From contig NC_092346.1 of assembly GCF_963676685.1 (NCBI RefSeq), positions 50,807,062 through 50,871,061 on the forward strand: a stretch of 64,000 nucleotides of DNA. Reading direction: 5' to 3'. Numbering within the stretch: the stretch's first letter is position 1; the number at the start of each line of letters is the position of its first letter. The position numbers and the translations under genes are program-made. This document shows positions 60,901 through 64,000 of this stretch, piece by piece. The notes beneath the pieces are model-generated. The model had not been told where the DNA came from. It made no database searches and worked only from the letters and a program-made list of their open reading frames with translations. Source of the stretch: Mytilus edulis. Taxonomy: Eukaryota; Mollusca; Bivalvia; Mytilida; Mytilidae.

Positions 60901-63457
60901 AGGATGTGTAAGAAAACCTTGTCCATTATTAGCTCATCTTACCAAAGGCTGCTGTGAGCTTCTGTTATCACTTGTTGTCTGTGTTCTATAAAACTTTTAA
61001 AAATTCATTATTATTGGGTGGATACTAATTTTCGTGGGTTTTGTGGAAACAGGTGAACCATGAATTCAAATGTTCAACAAATTACAATTTTTCTATAGGC
61101 TTTGAATACAGAGATTACTAAACCACGAAATCAAATATCTACAAACATACAAGTTTTACTTGACAATCCACAAAGATTGATACCCACAAAAAAATGAATC
61201 CACAGTATCTGAAACTACTGAACCAGTTGTACATTAAAGTGAGCATAAACAGTTTATTTTAAATTTACAATATGTACTTCAATCATGAAATCATTTTACA
61301 TTTAGATATTATGTTGAGTTGAATTTATAGAAAAACATTAAACTTTATATCCTTGTAGATGAAGTTGATTCTCTTCTATGTGAAAGAAGAGAGGGAGAAA
61401 ATGATGCTAGTCGTAGACTTAAAACAGAATTCTTAGTACAGTTTGATGGGGTAAGATAACATAGTTCTATATTAATGTATCGTAGACTTAAAACAGAATT
61501 CTTAGTACAGTTTGATGGGGTAAGATAACATAGTTCTATATTAATGTATCGTAGACTTAAAACAGAATTCTTAGTACAGTTTGATGGGGTAAGATAACAT
61601 AGTTCTATATTAATGTATCGTAGACTTAAAACAGAATTCTTAGTACAGTTTGATGGGGTAAGATAACTCTATATTAATGTATCGTAGACTTAAAACAGAA
61701 TTCTTAGTACAGTTTGATGGGGTAAGATAACATAGTTCTATATTGGTGTACTGTAGTGTGCTAACTTCTTTTTGAAAAATTCAATATATTAATATTCCTA
61801 ATATATGAGCACTAGATATCATATGTTTCTAGTACAAGATTCTCAAGAATACGCACTGACTTTTAATAAATAGTTTATGACAAGATCAATGACCCATATC
61901 TGTTATCAAAATCAGATCATGGGTCTTTCTCAGAACAACTTTACCATGAGGAAACTAGTTATTTGCAGATAAGAATATGCCCTGTGATTCAAAATGTTCA
62001 ATGAAATTCCTCATACTTGAATGTAAATAATGGAATAAAGATTGAAAAATCAATGGTTAATTTAAATTTATTATCTTATTATGTAGGTGACAGGTTGTTC
62101 TGATGATAAGATACTGATCATGGGAGCTACAAACAGACCACAGGAATTAGATGATGCTGTACTGAGGTTTGTTATGTCAAAAATAGTATTTTAAATAACC
62201 AAAAGTTTTTTGTAACTCAATCAACATATGAATAATAGGAGCATATATAATTATGTAGATAAGACAGCAAACCTACAACACAAAAATATTTAGTTTAGGC
62301 TTTCACATGTCATGAAAACTAAAGTTACTCATCTGTGACTGTGGTAGTATGATCATCATGTGAAGTTGTGGACTTTGTCCCTAATGTGTCAAAACAAAAA
62401 AAACCATTAAGTGGTATTTGTTGCTTCTCAAATAAACATGCAGCACTTTTAAGTAAGCATTTGAATTCTTTGGCTTGGAGTCAGAATATGTCATGGTGGG
62501 TGATATATCTTCCTGCTGGTTGTAACTTTTTAAGTAAATATATTAAAATTTGTATTAACAACAATAGTGCATGCTTAATTTCCTTACATACACCTGCTGT
62601 CATTTCAGTTATCAAAATTCTATTTTGTACCATGCAAATTATTTTTAAACTTTTATCTTTCATTATACCTATCATGCCTTTAAACAATGATGAAATTGCA
62701 TTAGCCTTACTCTTTACAGGAGATTTGCCAAAAGAATATATGTGCAAATGCCATTGAGAGAAACCAGAAGATCCATGCTGAAACATTTATTATCTAAACA
62801 AGGAAATCCATTGTCAGATTCAGAACTAAATCAAATAGCATGGTAATGTTTTAGTATTAGGAGAAATAATTTGTTCTGCATGGAAATAACAATACTTTTC
62901 TTTAGTCCAAATTCATGTATTGTTTATACACTATACATAAAAATAGTACAATTTTGTTGCATGTTTTTTTTTTTTTTTTAGAGTAATCAGTCGAAATGAA
63001 TTTTGCATAGTATGACAATTATCATGAAAAAATGCTTATTTATACTAATTTGCTTGGGAAATAAAGTAACTTATAAATGAGTATTTAGACTGCTTAGACT
63101 ATCAGAAATTGAACTGAAAAAAATTTAAAAGTCTCAGTGTGAAATCCAGATATGAATTTGTATTTTAGATTTTTTGGCATTGACATCAACCAATTCAATT
63201 TTGAAAAAAGTACCTTATATACATATGCATAGTAAAAACAATTATTTAAATGATTCGTGCTACATATTTGTATAGTTTAATATACAATATAGCTGTGTTT
63301 TTCTGCCAATCAAGTTGAATAGCATTTTGAGAGGAGAGCAATTTGTTTCCCAAGTTTATGTTATATCAAATCACTTTTCATTTCAGTTTGACAGAGGGCT
63401 ATTCAGGCAGTGATTTAAATGCTTTAGCAAAAGATGCTGCATTAGGACCAATCAGGG
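42538..63457 (+). CDS. SPAST: Spastin, microtubule-severing AAA ATPase (14 exons; 3' end beyond window)
   Basis: Joined coding exons: 42538-42958, 45562-45648, 47446-47529, 49626-49835, 55716-55870, 56610-56739, 58913-58977, 59625-59699, 60331-60402, 60772-60847, 61359-61450, 62087-62166, 62720-62842, 63387-63457. All junctions are GT-AG and phases agree, giving 580 codons plus one base. Spastin hydrolyses ATP as a hexamer to pull tubulin tails and cut microtubules, acting at ER, endosomes and midbody. Visible features: hydrophobic ER hairpin 37-67; MIT domain about 120-200 ([36 protein letters not shown]); Ser/Pro/Arg-rich linker 200-330 including the microtubule-binding region; AAA domain from about 345. 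Walker A GPPGNGKT is at 400-407, pore loop SKWVGEGEK near 432-439, Walker B IVFMDE at 455-460, [11 protein letters not shown] in exon 12, and arginine fingers R516-R517. The pore-loop aromatic is Trp where human spastin has Tyr. The last exons (C-terminal helix) are outside the window. It is not katanin or fidgetin because the hairpin and MIT order match spastin. Confidence 0.96.
42992..43810. mobile_element. Long-TIR MITE with 9 bp target duplication in SPAST intron 1
   Basis: The target duplication TTTTTGTTT lies at 42983-42991 and 43811-43819. TIRs begin GGCACTGGCTACGGTT and extend about 140-165 bp (42992-43155 and 43672-43810); the left arm has a ~29 bp extra insertion. Arms are rich in TGTAACAATAA. 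A 9 bp duplication with long TIRs fits a Mutator-like MITE. It starts 33 bp after the exon 1 donor. Confidence 0.88.
44426..45171. mobile_element. MITE with 16 bp perfect TIRs and TA flanks
   Basis: AGACCCTGTTTACACT at 44426-44441 is answered by its reverse complement at 45156-45171, flanked by TA on both sides. Subterminal GATCGATCTT repeats lie in both arms. TA flanks suggest a Tc1/mariner-type non-autonomous element. Confidence 0.8.
45562..45648 (+). CDS. SPAST: SPAST exon 2 (MIT)
   Basis: It encodes [19 protein letters not shown] and ISVDVSSGE, phase 1 in and out. The acceptor is TGTTTACAG. The last 24 bases and the donor (GAAG|GTAGGT) form the first unit of the 65-66 bp minisatellite. 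Reading past the donor meets a TAA at 45675-45677. Confidence 0.93.
45625..46672 (+). repeat. 65-66 bp minisatellite spanning the SPAST exon 2 donor, 16 units
   Basis: GATGTCAGCAGTGG starts units at 45630, 45696, 45762, 45828, 45894 (66 bp), then 45959 and every 65 bp to 46609. Each unit carries 20-24 bases of exon 2, a GTAGGTT donor-like site and about 40 bases of intron. Variants are GGTGAAG, GGAGAAG and GGTGTAG before the donor. Units 1-5 share ATTAGTGTT; later units have CATTGTTT. The 111-codon ORF across units 1-5 is a by-product of the 66 bp period. Confidence 0.97.
46673..47445. other. SPAST intron 2 remainder
   Basis: It contains a diverged half-unit-like stretch ending ACCATTGCTATG (near 46740). 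An inverted relative of the 9693 repeat (CTGGATCC) lies at 46990-47090. No gene is seen. Confidence 0.45.
47446..47529 (+). CDS. SPAST: SPAST exon 3 (end of MIT)
   Basis: It encodes [17 protein letters not shown] and [10 protein letters not shown], the third MIT helix. It is phase 1 in and out, with acceptor CATTGCAG and donor TTAG|GTATTT. Confidence 0.93.
47815..48500. repeat. Dispersed repeat with CCGTCTGT tract
   Basis: It opens with a (CCGTCTGT)-like tract near 47860. Diverged copies follow of CA(C/A)TTTTATGAAAC(T/A)TTGGTGAATTGTTTAT (47925 and 48085, again near 48250). It ends near GGGGCATCCGTGTACTAGGGACACATTCTTG. This layout is a repeat common in molluscs. It lies in SPAST intron 3. Confidence 0.6.
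49626..49835 (+). CDS. SPAST: SPAST exon 4 (linker)
   Basis: Seventy codons of low-complexity linker ([41 protein letters not shown]). It is rich in Ser/Thr-Pro, so phosphorylation is possible. Acceptor is TTGTTTAG, donor CCAG|GTAATC, phase 1 in and out. This region is poorly conserved in spastins and supported mainly by frame and phase. Confidence 0.85.
50330..50520. repeat. Dispersed repeat (AACCAAATGTTGTGAAACTTAT), copy 1
   Basis: It matches 59125-59400 in the same orientation: CCAAATGTTxTGAAACTTATA, CAATGCTT, ACAGAT, GTTTGAATTT, TTATGCCC. Both copies lie in SPAST introns. Confidence 0.7.
50553..51280 (+). mobile_element. Non-autonomous Helitron-like element
   Basis: It begins TCTATAATAC after an A and ends TGTGTTCTAG before a T. 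It has a 16 bp perfect palindrome CCCGTGATATCACGGG (51255-51270), 6 bp before the terminal CTAG. The 5' TC, 3' hairpin plus CTRR end and A^T insertion site are Helitron hallmarks. An internal ~380 bp direct duplication (AGCGAAGCAAAGAATTCAAC at 51005 and CGACGAATCAAAGAATTC at 50606) is present. No Rep/helicase is encoded. Confidence 0.78.
51281..52494. other. SPAST intron 4 (part)
   Basis: A poly-A run lies at 51401-51426. An inverted copy of the 8980-9025 repeat lies at 51470-51545. No gene is seen; the short ORFs are AT-rich. Confidence 0.4.
52495..52954. mobile_element. MITE with TATATGGTCCGAGACC inverted ends
   Basis: The left 22 bases, starting TATATGGTCCGAGACC, are matched exactly by the inverted right end (52933-52954). 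The 460 bp interior has no transposase. A TA target duplication is possible because the ends read TATA. Confidence 0.7.
53540..53635. repeat. Dispersed bivalve repeat fragment
   Basis: It has TTCTGTGTCATTTTGGTCTC and TTGTCTCATTGGCAATCAT, the same family as 3010-3275. Confidence 0.65.
54868..55127 (+). mobile_element. tRNA-derived SINE in SPAST intron 4
   Basis: The tRNA-like head has GGTGGCCGAGTGGTCTAAG (A box) and GAGTTCGAACCCC (B box, about 54924). The body has GGTTTTCTCTGGGCACTC and CTCCACCAATAAAAACTGG. The tail is (AATCA)n, at 55108-55125. The head resembles tRNA-Leu or tRNA-Ser. The 3' tail repeat suggests mobilisation by an RTE- or CR1-type LINE, which is an inference. Confidence 0.82.
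55290..55410. repeat. Dispersed repeat (GGCCTTTGGCTGTTGTCTGCTC)
   Basis: GCCAGCTGAGGACCACC...TTGTGGCCTTTGGCTG...CCCCATTTCCATTCTCA is the reverse complement style of 63505-63615. Both copies lie in SPAST introns. Confidence 0.65.
55716..55870 (+). CDS. SPAST: SPAST exon 5 (linker, basic)
   Basis: It encodes [37 protein letters not shown] and [13 protein letters not shown], a basic linker expected to contribute to microtubule binding. Phase is 1 in, 0 out. Acceptor is AAATTTCAG, donor AAAT|GTGAGT. Confidence 0.87.
56262..56375. repeat. Hairpin-forming inverted repeat
   Basis: AAATGTGGTGCACACT (about 56294) and its exact reverse complement (about 56320) flank a ~10 base T-rich loop, with a longer imperfect extension (CTATGAAGAAATAAC against GTTATTTCCAAATAG). 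The left flank TTTTTTTCTGTCTATGAAG also occurs at the truncated end of the LINE near 42285. Confidence 0.7.
56610..56739 (+). CDS. SPAST: SPAST exon 6 (linker to AAA domain)
   Basis: It encodes [35 protein letters not shown] and VDFKDI, matching the KNVDxxLAxxIxxEI entry helix of spastin AAA domains. Phase is 0 in, 1 out. Confidence 0.92.
57073..57433. mobile_element. Nested inverted-repeat element (TCCATGAAGTCACGGAGGAG)
   Basis: GTTTACAGGTATCCATGAAG and CACGGAGGAGT (57073-57104) are matched inverted by 57395-57433 with small gaps. The interior has no meaningful ORF. Confidence 0.6.
58128..58293. mobile_element. 166 bp MITE with CAGG(C/G)GCGGATCCA ends
   Basis: It begins CAGGCGCGGATCCAG and ends CTGGATCCGCCCCTG. 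TAAGT lies directly outside on both sides (58123-58127, 58294-58298). The interior has several C runs. The family is common in invertebrate genomes; CAGGG-type ends recall hAT or Chapaev elements. Confidence 0.7.
58913..58977 (+). CDS. SPAST: SPAST exon 7
   Basis: It encodes [19 protein letters not shown] and RPE, the start of the AAA large subdomain. Phase is 1 in, 0 out. Acceptor is TTCTTACAG. Confidence 0.95.
59125..59420. repeat. Dispersed repeat (CCAAATGTTxTGAAACTTATA), copies 2 and 3
   Basis: Two head-to-tail diverged copies, about 150 bp apart, match the repeat at 50330-50520. They lie in SPAST intron 7. Confidence 0.65.
59625..59699 (+). CDS. SPAST: SPAST exon 8 (Walker A)
   Basis: It encodes [20 protein letters not shown] and GKTML. 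The Walker A Lys is K406. Phase is 0 on both sides. Confidence 0.97.
60331..60402 (+). CDS. SPAST: SPAST exon 9 (pore loop start)
   Basis: It encodes [19 protein letters not shown] and LTSKW. The terminal Trp (433) occupies the pore-loop-1 aromatic position. Phase is 0 on both sides. Confidence 0.97.
60772..60847 (+). CDS. SPAST: SPAST exon 10 (Walker B)
   Basis: It encodes [18 protein letters not shown] and QPSIVFM; the Walker B Asp codon is split across the next intron. Phase is 0 in, 1 out. Confidence 0.96.
61015..61207. mobile_element. Partial MITE (GTGGATTCATT family)
   Basis: It shares ATTTTCGTGGGTTTTGTGG, CAGGTGAACCATGAATTCAA and the right terminus AATGAATCCACAGTA with 63677-63883. 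Its left terminus is degraded. Confidence 0.7.
61359..61450 (+). CDS. SPAST: SPAST exon 11
   Basis: It encodes [20 protein letters not shown] and [11 protein letters not shown]. The acceptor is CCTTGTAG. The last 39 bases and the donor (TGGG|GTAAGA) are the first unit of a tandem repeat in the intron. Reading past the donor meets TAA at 61457-61459. Confidence 0.96.
61412..61735 (+). repeat. 64-69 bp tandem repeat spanning the SPAST exon 11 donor, 5 units
   Basis: Each unit has 39 bases of exon 11 (CGTAGACTTAAAACAGAATT onward), the donor GTAAGATAAC and ~30 bases of intron. Donors lie at 61451, 61520, 61589, 61658 and 61722. Units 1-4 are virtually identical; the last spacing is 64 bp after a 5 bp loss. 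The exon part is a whole number of codons (13). Confidence 0.97.
62087..62166 (+). CDS. SPAST: SPAST exon 12
   Basis: It encodes [20 protein letters not shown] and LDDAVL, with the sensor-1 Asn. It ends in phase 2, splitting Arg516. The donor GAG|GTTTGT is weak by eye. Confidence 0.95.
62720..62842 (+). CDS. SPAST: SPAST exon 13
   Basis: It encodes the arginine fingers and small subdomain: [38 protein letters not shown]. Phase is 2 on both sides. Confidence 0.95.
63387..63457 (+). CDS. SPAST: SPAST exon 14
   Basis: It encodes [20 protein letters not shown] and PIR, containing the sensor-2 helix region. It ends in phase 1. The remaining exons are past 64000. Confidence 0.95.
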
Positions 63458-63504
63458 GTAAGTTTTATAGGTTGTAGATGAATATTATTTCATATAAAAT
63501 TGAG

Positions 63505-63615
63505 AGTGAAAATGGGGAACAACAACCTGACCAAAAATCAGAAAGCAGCCAAAGGCCACCAATGGGTCTTCAATACAGAGAGAAAATCCTGCACCAGAAG
63601 GCGTGCTGCAGCTGG
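63505..63615. repeat. Dispersed repeat, inverse of 55290-55410
   Basis: GAAAATGGGGAACAACAACC and AGCAGCCAAAGGCCACCAA mark the same family in reverse orientation, in SPAST intron 14. Confidence 0.65.
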
Positions 63616-63676
63616 TCCCAAAAACAAATTGCACTGGTTTAGTGATAATGGACGTCATACTTAACTCCAAAATATA

Positions 63677-63883
63677 TACTGTGGATTCATCATTACACAA
63701 TGGATACTTATTTTCGTGGGTTTTGTGGGTACAGGTGAACCATGAATTCAAATGCTCAACAAATTTTTCTATTAGCTTTGTATGCAGAGATTGACAAAAT
63801 CACGAAATCAAATATCCACGAATATGCAATACCTGCTCAATCCATGAAAATTGATATCCACGAAAACAAATGAATCCACAGTA
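63677..63883. mobile_element. 207 bp MITE (TACTGTGGATTCAT ends)
   Basis: It begins TACTGTGGATTCAT and ends ATGAATCCACAGTA, so the 14-base ends are perfect inverted repeats, with TA outermost. Its interior has internal complementarity (TTTTCGTGGG with CCACGAAAA). It is a second copy of the 61015-61207 family. Confidence 0.82.
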
Positions 63884-64000
63884 ATAAAAAATAATATTAA
63901 AAATTGTACAATACAAATGCCAGAGGCTTCTGACTTGGAACAGGTGCAAAAAATGCAGCATATGTCTTAGTGAAGCACATCTTCAACTCTAGATTATCAT

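Overview
This is an AT-rich eukaryotic nuclear window. It has spliced genes, many dispersed repeats and several families of transposable-element debris. Repeat families that recur in the window, together with an invertebrate-like spastin gene, point to a marine bivalve, most likely a mussel (Mytilus-like). That assignment rests on recognition, not on a search.

Two host genes are supported. An intact, intronless short-chain dehydrogenase of the retinol dehydrogenase 11-14 type lies on the minus strand (38714-39655). About 2.9 kb away and head-to-head is a spastin (SPAST) microtubule-severing AAA ATPase gene on the plus strand. Its 14 in-phase coding exons run from 42538 to 63457, and the last ~50-60 residues lie beyond the right edge. 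Spastin keeps the ER hairpin, MIT domain, Walker A and B and arginine fingers. It also has a candidate second start codon (M103) behind an overlapping upstream ORF.

The rest is repeat-derived. 1-8582 is a nearly identical tandem duplication (about 3.94 kb copied, 4.63 kb period) separated by a decayed LINE. 8583-14280 holds dispersed repeats, a MITE with TAA target duplication and a decayed gag-like ORF1. 16070-21560 (minus) is a broken Ty3-type LTR retroelement that has both an integrase chromodomain and an env-like ORF. 21920-22375 holds tandem tRNA-derived SINE units. 22380-33330 is an inverted complex: a Tc1/mariner transposase split in two by an expanded ~540 bp tandem array, with a 3.16 kb higher-order repeat inside. 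34711-38219 looks like a 9 bp-target-duplication DNA transposon whose ends are built from ~16 bp repeats. 41600-42290 is the 3' end of a jockey/CR1-type LINE.

The most unusual signal is in spastin. Two unrelated minisatellites, at exon 2 (16 units of 65-66 bp) and exon 11 (5 units of 64-69 bp), each begin inside the exon and span the 5' splice site, so the donor is repeated many times in the intron. Introns also carry a Helitron-like element, several MITEs with recognisable target duplications and a tRNA-derived SINE.
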